Assembly: GCA_963850765.1 (NCBI GenBank)
Contig: CAWKMN010000003.1
Span: forward strand, 62,001 to 126,000
DNA: 64,000 bases
Direction: 5' to 3'
Origin: CAWKMN01 sp963850765
Lineage (GTDB): Bacteria; Chloroflexota; Anaerolineae; Aggregatilineales; Aggregatilineaceae
Of this stretch, positions 43,525 through 51,695 are shown in pieces. A model generated the notes under the pieces. The model saw only the letters and a program-made list of their open reading frames with translations, did no database searches and was not told the origin of the DNA. The translations under genes and the position numbers were made by a program. The first letter of the stretch is position 1. Every line of letters starts with the position of its first letter.

Positions 43525-44703
43525 TCAGTCGAGGGGCGAATGCTGGTACTCGTCGAGGTCGGCTTCGGGCAGAACAAACGAGAAGGTGCTTCCCTCGCCC
43601 AGCCGGCTGTCAAGCTCAATGCTGGTGTTCATCCCGTTGGCGAGCAGCACGGCCAGCGCCAGCCCGGTCCCGGTGCCGCCGTAGCTCCGCGTGGATGAGC
43701 CATCGACCTGATAAAACGCTTCGAAGATCAACGAGCGTTCTCCGTCCGGGATGCCGATGCCGTAATCCTGCACGCCGATCCACACCTGATGGTTGGGCAG
43801 GCGGCCGGCGATAATATAAACCGGGGAATCTCCGGGGCTGAACTTGAGCGCGTTGTCGAGCAGCAGTTGGAGCAGGCGGGCCAGCGCGCGCTTATCACCC
43901 CAGACCGGGGGCAGATCCTCCTCGATCTGCTTTTCGACACGGCCATGAGCGCCGCGCGAGGTCCAGCTCCGCTCCAGGTGGCGGATGGCGAGGTCGAACG
44001 CTTCATCCAGGATAACCGGCGTCAGCGTGATGTTGTGCGACTGGGCAAGCTGCCGGATATTTTCGACAGCACCTTCGAGCCGCGCGACTGCCTGAGTTGC
44101 CATCAGCGAGAGCTTACGCTGTTCGAGGTTGCCACCCTGCACGATCTCTTCGGTCAGCAGCGACAGCGCGGCCTTGACCTGCACCAGAGGGGTACCGAAT
44201 TCATGCGCCACACTGCTGATAATATCGCTCTTGAGCATACTGACTTCCTGGGTCTGCATGGCGTAGGAGCGGCGCGGATGCTCAACCTGGCGCTTGATCC
44301 GCAGCAGCCGGCGGAGCCAGGGCACCAATTCACGGTTGCTGACGGGCTTCTGGAGCGTGGCATCCGGGCTGAGCTCGGTATCGTCTTCTGCGAAGTCGTA
44401 GGCGCGTTTCGTCATCAGGATCACCGGCATGAAGCCCAGCGTCGCGTCCGATTTGATCTGCTGGCAGAGCGACAGCCCTTTGACATCGGCCAACTGATCG
44501 CCCAACAGGAGCAGGTGTGCCCGCTGGGCGTCCAGCAGTTGGACTGCCTGCCGGCCGCTGTTGGTGGTCAGCACGGTATAGCCGCCGGCTTGAAGCTGGC
44601 GTTGCAGCGTGGTGCTGGCACGCTTATCGCTGTCTGCGATCAGCAGTGTGGCCGTTGTGGTTGTCGGCTCCGTCATGAGCTGAGTAGCCGGTCGTCGAGG
44701 CAC
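43525..44703 (-). CDS. Receiver-histidine kinase hybrid
   Basis: 392 residues, soluble. The receiver-like part (about 18-130) has ATLLIADSDKRASTTLQRQL and the Lys motif DATLQKPVSNRELV, but the Asp position reads HLLLLGDQLADVKGL, with Gly where the Asp should be and Asp one residue later. HisKA is intact: SDIISSVAHEFGTPLVQV, His167. HATPase: LLDNALKFSPGDSP, DYGIGIPDGERSLIFEAF and GTGTGLALAVLLANGM. It is likely an active kinase with a non-phosphorylated receiver. GTG 44703 has GGGAG 8 nt upstream. Confidence 0.87.
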   Translation of the reverse strand: MPRRPATQLMTEPTTTTATLLIADSDKRASTTLQRQLQAGGYTVLTTNSGRQAVQLLDAQRAHLLLLGDQLADVKGLSLCQQIKSDATLGFMPVILMTKRAYDFAEDDTELSPDATLQKPVSNRELVPWLRRLLRIKRQVEHPRRSYAMQTQEVSMLKSDIISSVAHEFGTPLVQVKAALSLLTEEIVQGGNLEQRKLSLMATQAVARLEGAVENIRQLAQSHNITLTPVILDEAFDLAIRHLERSWTSRGAHGRVEKQIEEDLPPVWGDKRALARLLQLLLDNALKFSPGDSPVYIIAGRLPNHQVWIGVQDYGIGIPDGERSLIFEAFYQVDGSSTRSYGGTGTGLALAVLLANGMNTSIELDSRLGEGSTFSFVLPEADLDEYQHSPLD

Positions 44704-44895
44704 CCACGAACTCCCGCTGGATAATTCACAATATGCCGTGCGATTTCATTGTACCCTAAGCGTGGCGGCTCTGAAAAGTCGCAAAGGTGCGATAATCGTT
44801 TGAGAATCATTCGGTTTGCGGTCTAATTTCCACTATGACGAATGTATGTTCTAGTAATGAGCCAAAATGAGCCGCTATTTCCAGTTCATTCGCGC

Positions 44896-44901
44896 TATAA
44901 T
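44896..44901 (+). promoter_or_regulatory. Candidate -10 box of mrp
   Basis: A perfect TATAAT, 39 bp before the GTG start at 44941. The region 17 bp upstream (CGCTAT) is a poor -35 box. Confidence 0.4.
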
Positions 44902-44940
44902 CTCACTGGTTGGCCGAAGTATTCTTAAAGAGGTGATTGA

Positions 44941-46002
44941 GTGAGCGATCAGAAGTTGCATGACGCGGTGATGGCCGCGCTGGGGACCGTAATCGAACCC
45001 GAACTGCACCGCGATCTGGTGAGCCTGAACATGGTGCGCGAACTGAGCATCAGCGAGGATAGCGTCGCGCATTTTACCATTATGCTGACTACGCCCGCGT
45101 GTCCGCTCCGCGATGTGATGTACCGCGCCGCGCGTGAGGCCGTGCTGAAGGTGCCAGGGATTTCCGGCATCGACGTAAAATGGGACTCTAATGTTCCGAC
45201 CGACGCGCGTATCATGGGCCGGCTGGATGTGCCGCTGCGCAGCATTATCGCGGTCAGCAGCGGTAAGGGCGGCGTTGGCAAAAGCACCGTCGCCGTCAAT
45301 CTGGCGGTGGCGCTGGCGCAGAACGGTGCGCGCGTTGGCCTGATGGATGCGGACATCCTGGGGCCGAACATCCCCAAGATGGTCGGGCTGGGCTTTGCCG
45401 AGCCGCAGGTGACGCCGCAGAAAAAGATCGTGCCTTTCCAGGTGTTTGGGGTCAAGGTGATGAGCATGGGCTTTCTGGCCGATCCGAACACGCCGGTCAT
45501 CTGGCGCGGCCCGATGCTGCACAGCGCGATCCGGCAGTTTTTCAGCGACGTGGAGTGGGGTGGACTGGATTATATGGTGGTCGATCTGCCACCGGGCACG
45601 GGGGATGCGCAGCTCAGTCTCGCGCAGTCGGTCCCGCTGACCGGCACGGTAATCGTGACGCAGCCGCAGAGCGTGGCGGTGGACGATGCGCGGCGTGGTC
45701 TGGCGATGTTTGAGAAGCTCAATGTCCCAATCCTCGGCGTCATCGAGAATATGGCCGGCGACCTGTTTGGCGAAGGCGGCGGCGAGCAGTTGGCGGCAGA
45801 GCGCGGCGTCCCGTTCCTGGGGCGGGTGCCGCTGACCGCGAATGTCCGCGTGGGCGGGGACAGCGGCCACCCCGTCGTGGCGGATGATCCCGATTCGCCG
45901 GCCGGGCAGGCGTTTCACACGCTGGCCAAGGCAGTCGCCGCGCAGATCAGCGTGACGCTGCTGAAGAACAAACAGACAATCCCGCTGACCGTGATCAAAT
46001 AG
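44941..46002 (+). CDS. mrp: Mrp/NBP35-family ATPase with DUF59 domain, lacking the CxxC loop
   Basis: 353 residues from GTG 44941 (AGAGGTG upstream). Residues 1-90 are the MIP18/DUF59 domain. The deviant P-loop is VSSGKGGVGKSTVAVNLAVA, followed by GLMDADILGPNIPKMVGL and VVDLPPGTGDAQLSLAQ. These ATPases carry or deliver Fe-S clusters. In most members a CxxC pair follows ENMS; here the sequence goes straight from VIENMAGD to LFGEGGGEQLA, so the bridging cysteines are missing. It probably differs in cluster handling. A hairpin terminator follows. Confidence 0.92.
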   Translation: MSDQKLHDAVMAALGTVIEPELHRDLVSLNMVRELSISEDSVAHFTIMLTTPACPLRDVMYRAAREAVLKVPGISGIDVKWDSNVPTDARIMGRLDVPLRSIIAVSSGKGGVGKSTVAVNLAVALAQNGARVGLMDADILGPNIPKMVGLGFAEPQVTPQKKIVPFQVFGVKVMSMGFLADPNTPVIWRGPMLHSAIRQFFSDVEWGGLDYMVVDLPPGTGDAQLSLAQSVPLTGTVIVTQPQSVAVDDARRGLAMFEKLNVPILGVIENMAGDLFGEGGGEQLAAERGVPFLGRVPLTANVRVGGDSGHPVVADDPDSPAGQAFHTLAKAVAAQISVTLLKNKQTIPLTVIK

Positions 46003-46031
46003 CCGTTGTGGCCGTTTTTGAAAAGCGCCGA

Positions 46032-46073
46032 CAGCCCTGGTAATGTTGTACCCGTTGCCAGGGTTGTTTGTTG
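46032..46073 (+). terminator. Candidate terminator after mrp
   Basis: CAGCCCTGG (46032-46040) pairs with CCAGGGTTG (46058-46066) with one G-T pair, 17-nt loop, then TTTGTT. The large loop makes it weaker than the others in the window. Confidence 0.55.
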
Positions 46074-46086
46074 CAGGGGAGGCGGC

Positions 46087-46974
46087 ATGGTGGCGAACCA
46101 GGATTACGAGCAGTTGATTGGTCGTCTTGTCGCCTGGGCCGAGACCCTGCCGGATATTCGCGCGGCGGTAATCATTGGCTCGCAGGCGCGCACCAACCGG
46201 CCGGCGGATGAGTGGTCGGATCTCGACCTGATCTTACTCACGACACGCCCGGCTCGTTATACCGATACGTCCGCATGGTTACACGAAATCGCTCCGCACT
46301 GGCTCACGTTTGTGGAAGGCACGATCAACGGCGAACGCGAACGGCGTGTCCTGTTCGAAGGCGGGCTGGACGTCGACTTTATCGCGTTGCCGGTTGAGGC
46401 TTTGTCGTCACCAGAGGCGCTCAGCGCCGATGTTCTGGATATTATCCGCCGGGGCTTCCGGATCATCCTGGATAAAGACGGCTGCCTGACCCGGCTGGCG
46501 ACGAATCTGCACGCCGCAGACTTATCCATCTCCATCGCGCTGCCGCTGGATGAGACCGCCTTCCTGAACACCGTTCATGATTTCTGGTACCATACCGTCT
46601 GGTCGGCCAAAAAACTGCGGCGCGGCGAACTGTGGACGGCCAATGGGTGTCTCAACGGGTACATGAAATGGCAGTGTTTGCTGCCGATGATCAGGTGGCA
46701 TGCTCGCGCTTTGTACGGTCCTGAACATGATACGTGGATACGCGGCCGTTTTCTCGAACAGTGGGCCGATCCGCGCATTGTTGCGGTGCTTCCGGACACG
46801 TTCGGCAGGGCATATGGCGAGGACCTGTGGCGGGCGCTGTTCGAAACGATGAATCTGTTCCGGTGGGTAGCGGTCGAAACGGCCGAGGCATTTTCGTTTT
46901 CGTATCCTGCTGAATCTGAGGTCTGCGTAACCGCCTGGGTAAATACCTGCTTTGAGGAGCGAACGACCACATGA
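46087..46974 (+). CDS. Nucleotidyltransferase, aminoglycoside 6-adenylyltransferase-like
   Basis: 295 residues from ATG 46087 (AGGGGAGG upstream). The nucleotidyltransferase core is AAVIIGSQARTNRPADEWSD and LDLILLTTRP, with the two metal Asp. LDVDFIALPVEAL supplies the third acidic residue. The remainder resembles ANT(6)/AadE-type enzymes: DETAFLNTVHDFWYHTVWSA, NGYMKWQCLLPMIRWHA. ANT(6) adenylylates streptomycin, but chromosomal homologues are many and resistance cannot be assumed. The stop overlaps the next gene (ATGA). Confidence 0.8.
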   Translation: MVANQDYEQLIGRLVAWAETLPDIRAAVIIGSQARTNRPADEWSDLDLILLTTRPARYTDTSAWLHEIAPHWLTFVEGTINGERERRVLFEGGLDVDFIALPVEALSSPEALSADVLDIIRRGFRIILDKDGCLTRLATNLHAADLSISIALPLDETAFLNTVHDFWYHTVWSAKKLRRGELWTANGCLNGYMKWQCLLPMIRWHARALYGPEHDTWIRGRFLEQWADPRIVAVLPDTFGRAYGEDLWRALFETMNLFRWVAVETAEAFSFSYPAESEVCVTAWVNTCFEERTTT

Positions 46975-47540
46975 GTAACGATGATCGCCTGCTTGACCTG
47001 ATTCAGACGCATATCCAGCGTTACCCGGCGTCGGAGATTATGGACGTGTATAAGCTGCTGCACCAGGCGACGTTTGGACCCGGCCACCTGATCGCCAGCA
47101 AAAAGAACGCGCGCGAATGGCTCGAACGCGAGGCCGAACTGCTGACCCCTTCAGCCCGCGAACCGCTGGTCGAGCGCATCCATCCGGATGGCGACATCGT
47201 GCGGGTTCATCTGCGCCCCTATCTGGCCCGTGGTGCCAAGCTTAAGCTGCTGCTGGATGCGTTTGTGCGGTCGGCAGGGCAGGTTCAGGGCGATCTGGAC
47301 CTGATGGCCCGCCGCTGGTCCTTCTTTGTGGGTAAGTGCCATGCGGATGGCGCGCTGGCGGGGCGGTTCGACGTTGAGGGCGCGCTGCTGTTCGGACGGA
47401 TCCGCGCGCGCGAAAACTGGCCGGCCATGCACCATTCGCCGGCCTATGTCGCTGCTTACAAGCCCTACTACCGTGTGCTGACCCGCACTGAGGCGGCTGA
47501 TCTGTGCGGGCAGATCAGGGTGCCGTTTGAGATGGTGTAG
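46971..47540 (+). CDS. Uncharacterised conserved-type protein
   Basis: 189 residues, soluble. Recognisable sections are YPASEIMDVYKLLHQATFGP, GHLIASKKNAREWLEREAEL, GDIVRVHLRPYLARGAKLKL and a C-terminal HHSPAYVAAYKPYYRVLTR. I know of no named domain for it. The ATGA overlap with the nucleotidyltransferase indicates a two-gene unit, possibly functionally linked. Coding potential is good and no membrane segment is seen. Confidence 0.65.
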   Translation: MSNDDRLLDLIQTHIQRYPASEIMDVYKLLHQATFGPGHLIASKKNAREWLEREAELLTPSAREPLVERIHPDGDIVRVHLRPYLARGAKLKLLLDAFVRSAGQVQGDLDLMARRWSFFVGKCHADGALAGRFDVEGALLFGRIRARENWPAMHHSPAYVAAYKPYYRVLTRTEAADLCGQIRVPFEMV

Positions 47541-47552
47541 GCGGATCGCCGG

Positions 47553-48569
47553 CTATATCTCGTCGGTGACGGCGTGCGGTACGTGCTTATGGCCGTTAAT
47601 CACCCGCCGGATCGCGTAGGGGCCTTTGTCCTGCGATTCGTAGTAGGTCCGCATCAACATTTCCATCATCAACCCCAGCAGGACGGATTGGATCGCCAGC
47701 GCGCCAAACAGCGCCGCCAGCACCGGCCAGGGTGAATTCCAGCGCCAATCGCCGGCAAAGACGCCGCCAGCCGCCATGACCAGCAGGCTGAGCACACTCA
47801 GCACGGAAAGGATAAAACCCACACCGCCGAAGATATACATGGGCCGCGTGTTGTATTTGGTGAGGAAGGTGACAGTCATCAGGTCGAGAACGACTTTGAT
47901 GGTGCGCCACAGCCCATATTTGGACTTACCATGAATGCGCGGGCGGTGATTTACGACGCGCTCCACGATATTCGCGCCGGCGGCGTTCGCCAGCACCGGG
48001 ATAAAGCGGTGCATTTCGCCGTACAGCCGCACATGATCCAACACCTCGCGGCGGTAGGTCTTGAGCGTGCAGCCGTAATCATGGATGTGGACGCCGGTCA
48101 CGGTCGCGATCAGTTGGTTCGCCACACGAGAAGGCAGCTTGCGCTTGATCGCGCGGTCCATGCGGTTCTTGCGCCACCCGCTGACCAGATCACGCCCTTC
48201 AGTGTCCATCTGTTCCAGCATGAGGGGGATGTCGTGCGGATCGTTTTGCAGGTCCGCATCCATCAGTGCGATGATCGCGCCGTTCGCGTGGTCGATGCCC
48301 GCCTGGATCGCGGCGGTCTGCCCGAAGTTGCGCCGCAGCAGCACCGCGCGCACGGTATCCGGCGCGGCGGCGGCCAGTTCGGTGATCTTGCGGGCACTGG
48401 CGTCGCGACTGCCATCGTCCACATAGATGATCTCGTAGCGCAGTCCCAATCCCTCCAAAACGTCGCGCAGTTCCTGGTGGACGAGACTGACATTCTCTTC
48501 TTCGTTGTAGACCGGCAGCACAACCGACAGATCAAACGGATAACGGTGATTTTGACCGGAACTGCTCAC
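47553..48569 (-). CDS. GT2 glycosyltransferase, ArnC/DPM1-like
   Basis: 338 residues. GT-A fold: LSVVLPVYNEEENVSLVHQE, IIYVDDGSRDASARK, DxD motif LMDADLQNDPHDIPLM and a later RNRMDRAIKRKLPSRVAN. Two C-terminal TM helices (GGVFAGDWRW flanked by SVLSVLSLLVMAAGG and AALFGALAIQSVLLGLMME). Such proteins transfer sugars to polyprenyl phosphate. The last residues form a cytoplasmic tail. It stands alone and faces the 189-residue gene. Confidence 0.87.
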   Translation of the reverse strand: MSSSGQNHRYPFDLSVVLPVYNEEENVSLVHQELRDVLEGLGLRYEIIYVDDGSRDASARKITELAAAAPDTVRAVLLRRNFGQTAAIQAGIDHANGAIIALMDADLQNDPHDIPLMLEQMDTEGRDLVSGWRKNRMDRAIKRKLPSRVANQLIATVTGVHIHDYGCTLKTYRREVLDHVRLYGEMHRFIPVLANAAGANIVERVVNHRPRIHGKSKYGLWRTIKVVLDLMTVTFLTKYNTRPMYIFGGVGFILSVLSVLSLLVMAAGGVFAGDWRWNSPWPVLAALFGALAIQSVLLGLMMEMLMRTYYESQDKGPYAIRRVINGHKHVPHAVTDEI

Positions 48570-48689
48570 CTGTCCCTCCTCACGGCCTTACAGACACACA
48601 ACGCGCGACGCCCGTAGATAAGAGCGCCGCGCGTGGCTGATTATAGCCCCCGCAGAGGCATGCCGTCAACGATCAGGCTCATGCGATGA

Positions 48690-50153
48690 TTAGCCGCTGC
48701 TGAAATCCACCACGATCGTAACCGTCCGGGTCGTGCTCGTCCCGTCGAGCAGATAAACCAGCAGCGTGTAGGTCGTGGTCTGGCGTGGGCAGACTTTCTG
48801 CGAACTGTGACCCACCACGCCATTACCCTCGAAGTATACCCGGTCGATACCTTCCACGTCCCAGTAGATCGTCGCGCACGGATCCTTGTCCAGGTAGTAG
48901 TCAATTACGTAGCGGTCCGCATAAAACGAAATCGAAACGGGCGTGACCGGCGTCATACCAGGCGACGGTGTGATGCCCGGCGCGGCGGTCGGCTGGGCCG
49001 GCGGCGGCGGAGCTACCACACCGGAAGGCGGCGCATCCGGGACCAGCGCGCAGTCACCGGCCTCGGTGACGTCGCTTTCGAGCACCCAGTAACGATCCGC
49101 TTCTGCCGGGAGGTACCCGGGCGGCTGGATCTTCCACCACAGGAACGCCTGCGCGTCGGTATATTTGCCGATTACGGGGATGTCTATGTTCAGCGGCACA
49201 CTGCCGCGCACGCCGCGATTGAAGCCAGGGCCAACCCGCAGATCCACATAAGTGGCGGTGCTCACCGTACAGGGTATGCCGGTCGGTTGCGGCTCATCGG
49301 CGGTACCGCCGTCCTCGGTCGTGGTCACGCGCATAGCGGGCACACAGTCGGCCGGGCAGGTGACTGGGCCTTCCAGGCCGGCCAGATCGCACTGACCATC
49401 GCCGCAGCCAGGGAAGGTCTGGCAGTCCAGAGCACACGAGTTATTTTGCTGCTCGTCGGTCTCGCAGGTGCCATTTCCACAGGTGGCCGGAGCCAGCGGC
49501 GCGGGCGGCGGGTCGGGCGGCGGCTGGACCTGATTCTGCGGCACGCCGGGCTGGCCAAGATCCGAGATGAGCAGCGATTGGCCGGCCGAGATAAAGACCG
49601 GCGACCCAATGGTTGCGCTCGGATCAATGCCTTTGGTCTCCAAAATGCCGTCATAAAGATTGATGTTGGTTGCGCTCAGCGGTGTACCGTTGGCCCAGAA
49701 GTTCGTGCCGCGCACGGTGATCACGGCGCTCGGCGTATAGACTTCGTACTGCGGTTTTGGACTGAGGTTCGGGTCGATCTCGTGTACCGTGTCGCCGACA
49801 GGCTGCTCAATCGTCACCATCGACGCGCCGTTGACGTCGATATCGAATTTGGCAACCTTGATCAGGGTGTTCGGCAGAATGGTCGTCTCGTTGCCCTCAA
49901 AGAACGTCAGTACGGCCTCGCCAACATGATCCGTGCGGACCCATTCACCTTCGGCCACGAGACGGACACGGGTGATGGTCTCCCAGGCGTCTTCGGGGGC
50001 ATCCGCGCCCCGGACCTGGATCAGACCTTGCAGAGGGTCAAGCGCAGCGACAGCGCCGGGCTGGCCGGAAGCGGGCTGAGCCGCGGCTGGAAGCAGCAGC
50101 GCCAGCGCCATCAGGATCGATAATAACCACAGCGGGAACTTTTGCCCGTTCAT
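48690..50153 (-). CDS. Secreted FecR-domain protein with Cys-rich repeats
   Basis: 487 residues from ATG 50153 (GGGGAG upstream). A signal peptide (LWLLSILMALALLLPAAAQP) leads to a FecR-like domain (about 30-190: EWVRTDHVGEAVLTFFEGN, TPSAVITVRGTNFWANG). A Pro-rich linker precedes two Cys repeats, CGNGTCETDEQQNNSCALDC and CGDGQCDLAGLEGPVTCPADC (cited in part), like small disulfide modules. A region with SH3-like WVLESDVTEAG follows, and a C-terminal Ig-like segment (YYLDKDPCATIYWDVEGIDR). It probably acts in the cell envelope; not a sigma regulator, since no sigma factor is adjacent. Confidence 0.72.
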   Translation of the reverse strand: MNGQKFPLWLLSILMALALLLPAAAQPASGQPGAVAALDPLQGLIQVRGADAPEDAWETITRVRLVAEGEWVRTDHVGEAVLTFFEGNETTILPNTLIKVAKFDIDVNGASMVTIEQPVGDTVHEIDPNLSPKPQYEVYTPSAVITVRGTNFWANGTPLSATNINLYDGILETKGIDPSATIGSPVFISAGQSLLISDLGQPGVPQNQVQPPPDPPPAPLAPATCGNGTCETDEQQNNSCALDCQTFPGCGDGQCDLAGLEGPVTCPADCVPAMRVTTTEDGGTADEPQPTGIPCTVSTATYVDLRVGPGFNRGVRGSVPLNIDIPVIGKYTDAQAFLWWKIQPPGYLPAEADRYWVLESDVTEAGDCALVPDAPPSGVVAPPPPAQPTAAPGITPSPGMTPVTPVSISFYADRYVIDYYLDKDPCATIYWDVEGIDRVYFEGNGVVGHSSQKVCPRQTTTYTLLVYLLDGTSTTRTVTIVVDFSSG

Positions 50154-50267
50154 GCTTCTCTCCCCAGACGTCAATAAAGCAGCGGACGAGTTAAGATAAT
50201 TGGTCAGACATTAATTGAAGTATAAGCAGACTGGAGAGCTTTGGCAAAGACGGGGATCGGTTTGGGT

Positions 50268-51659
50268 TTACCGCTCGTTGGCGCGCGGCTCGGTGTGGAT
50301 GGTGACGCGCAGGATCAGCGGCAGCGCGTTGCGGATGCTGGTTTCGACATGCTCCGCGCTGCGGTGCGCGTCCTCAACACTGACGGCGGCGGGCAGGTGG
50401 CAGTGCATCAGCAGCGCGTAACCGCCCAGGGCCAGCCGCACCGTCGCGTGATGCCAGTCGGCGTCGGGGTAAAGCGAGTTGGCGATCGCGAGCGCCTGGT
50501 CGCGCAGTTCGAGCGCGGCCTGGGTCTGGGTGACAGGTGCGCCGTGTGCGTCCGCGGGCTCGATGTGGGTCAACACTTCCTGTACGCGGGGCAGCTCCGC
50601 CTTGAGACGGTTTTCGAGCACGCTGACCTGCTGGTGGGCTTCACCGAGTGACAGGCCCGGTTGGACCTCAACATGCATTTCGAGCGCGATCCCGTTCTGG
50701 ACGGGGATAGGGATGACCTCGTGGATGCTCAAGCCCAGCGAATCTGCCACGGCGCGCGCTTCGAGCGAGTAGTCGGTCACGGGGTTGCGCTGCGGGGCGA
50801 AATGGACCTGCACTTCCTCGACTTCGGGGTAGGCACCCCGCACGCGCTCCTCAATGGCCGAGGCGATCGCATAGGCGTGATCGGTGGTAATGGCGGGCTT
50901 GATCCGCGTATCGATGTCCACATAGATGGCGTCGGCAGGGCCGCGGCTCCGCACCCGCACCGTTTCTTCCAGGCCCGGCACATCATGGATGAGATCGGCG
51001 ACGGCCTGTGGATCGAGGCTCTGCCGGTCAGCCAGGACGTTGCTGGTCTGCCCGATGATGCCCAAGCCCACCCGCCCAATGACGGCGACGATCAGCAGCG
51101 CGATCACGACGTCAATCCAGGCGAACCCCAGTTCAATCCCCACCAGACTGATCAGCACCGAGAGCGACACAAAAAAGTCGCTGCTGGTGTGCGCGGCGTC
51201 GGCCAGCAGGACATTGGACTTCAGCGCGCGCCCGCGGGCGCGTTCGTACACCGTAACAGCCAGGTTCAGGGTCATCGTAGCCGCCATCACGCCAAAGCTG
51301 AGCAGCGACACGTCGGGCGTGCCGCCGTTCAGAAGCCGGTCCAGCATGGTTTGCAGGATCTCCCAAGCCGCGACCAGCAGCAGGCCGCCGATCGCCAGCG
51401 TCGCCAGCGTTTCAAAGCGCCGATGTCCATAGGGATGGTCGTCGTCCGGCGGCTGAGACGCCAACCGGATACCGACCAGCCCGATCACGTTGGACGAGGC
51501 ATCCATCGAGGAGTGAAAGCCGTCCGCGATCATGGAGACCGCGCCGGTGAGCAGGCCAACGGCGAGCTTCGCCGCAGCGACTACCACATTGAGGATCATC
51601 ACGATCCAGAGGACGCGGCGCACGCCCGATGTATTTGCAGTTGAGTTCGGGTCTCCCAT
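50268..51659 (-). CDS. Cation diffusion facilitator with three C-terminal repeats
   Basis: 463 residues; typical CDF proteins have about 300. The membrane part (15-220) has the two HxxxD metal sites: DGFHSSMDASSNVIGL in TM2 and DAAHTSSDFFVSL in TM5, implying divalent-metal/proton antiport. The C-terminal part contains three dimerisation-domain-like units, ending ...EEVQVHFAPQ, ...QEVLTHIEPAD and ...LRVTIHTEPRA. ATG 51659 lies at the expected +1 of a good promoter, so the mRNA may be leaderless. It follows the LysM gene. Confidence 0.85.
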   Translation of the reverse strand: MGDPNSTANTSGVRRVLWIVMILNVVVAAAKLAVGLLTGAVSMIADGFHSSMDASSNVIGLVGIRLASQPPDDDHPYGHRRFETLATLAIGGLLLVAAWEILQTMLDRLLNGGTPDVSLLSFGVMAATMTLNLAVTVYERARGRALKSNVLLADAAHTSSDFFVSLSVLISLVGIELGFAWIDVVIALLIVAVIGRVGLGIIGQTSNVLADRQSLDPQAVADLIHDVPGLEETVRVRSRGPADAIYVDIDTRIKPAITTDHAYAIASAIEERVRGAYPEVEEVQVHFAPQRNPVTDYSLEARAVADSLGLSIHEVIPIPVQNGIALEMHVEVQPGLSLGEAHQQVSVLENRLKAELPRVQEVLTHIEPADAHGAPVTQTQAALELRDQALAIANSLYPDADWHHATVRLALGGYALLMHCHLPAAVSVEDAHRSAEHVETSIRNALPLILRVTIHTEPRANER

Positions 51660-51666
51660 GCGGCCC

Positions 51667-51695
51667 ATTCTATCATACGAGCCGCGCGGTGTCAT
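51667..51695 (-). promoter_or_regulatory. Promoter of the CDF gene, overlapping the upstream stop codon
   Basis: On the minus strand ATGACA (51690-51695), 17 bp, TAGAAT (51667-51672). The CDF ATG (51657-51659) begins 7 nt after the -10. The -35 covers the TGA stop of the LysM gene. Confidence 0.6.

Noticed and set aside
46087..46974. Calling the nucleotidyltransferase a streptomycin-resistance gene
   Set aside because: Only family-level motifs are visible; chromosomal homologues have many roles and no mobile context is seen.
48690..50153. FecR protein as an anti-sigma regulator
   Set aside because: No sigma factor or TonB receptor nearby; has signal peptide and extracellular-type modules instead.
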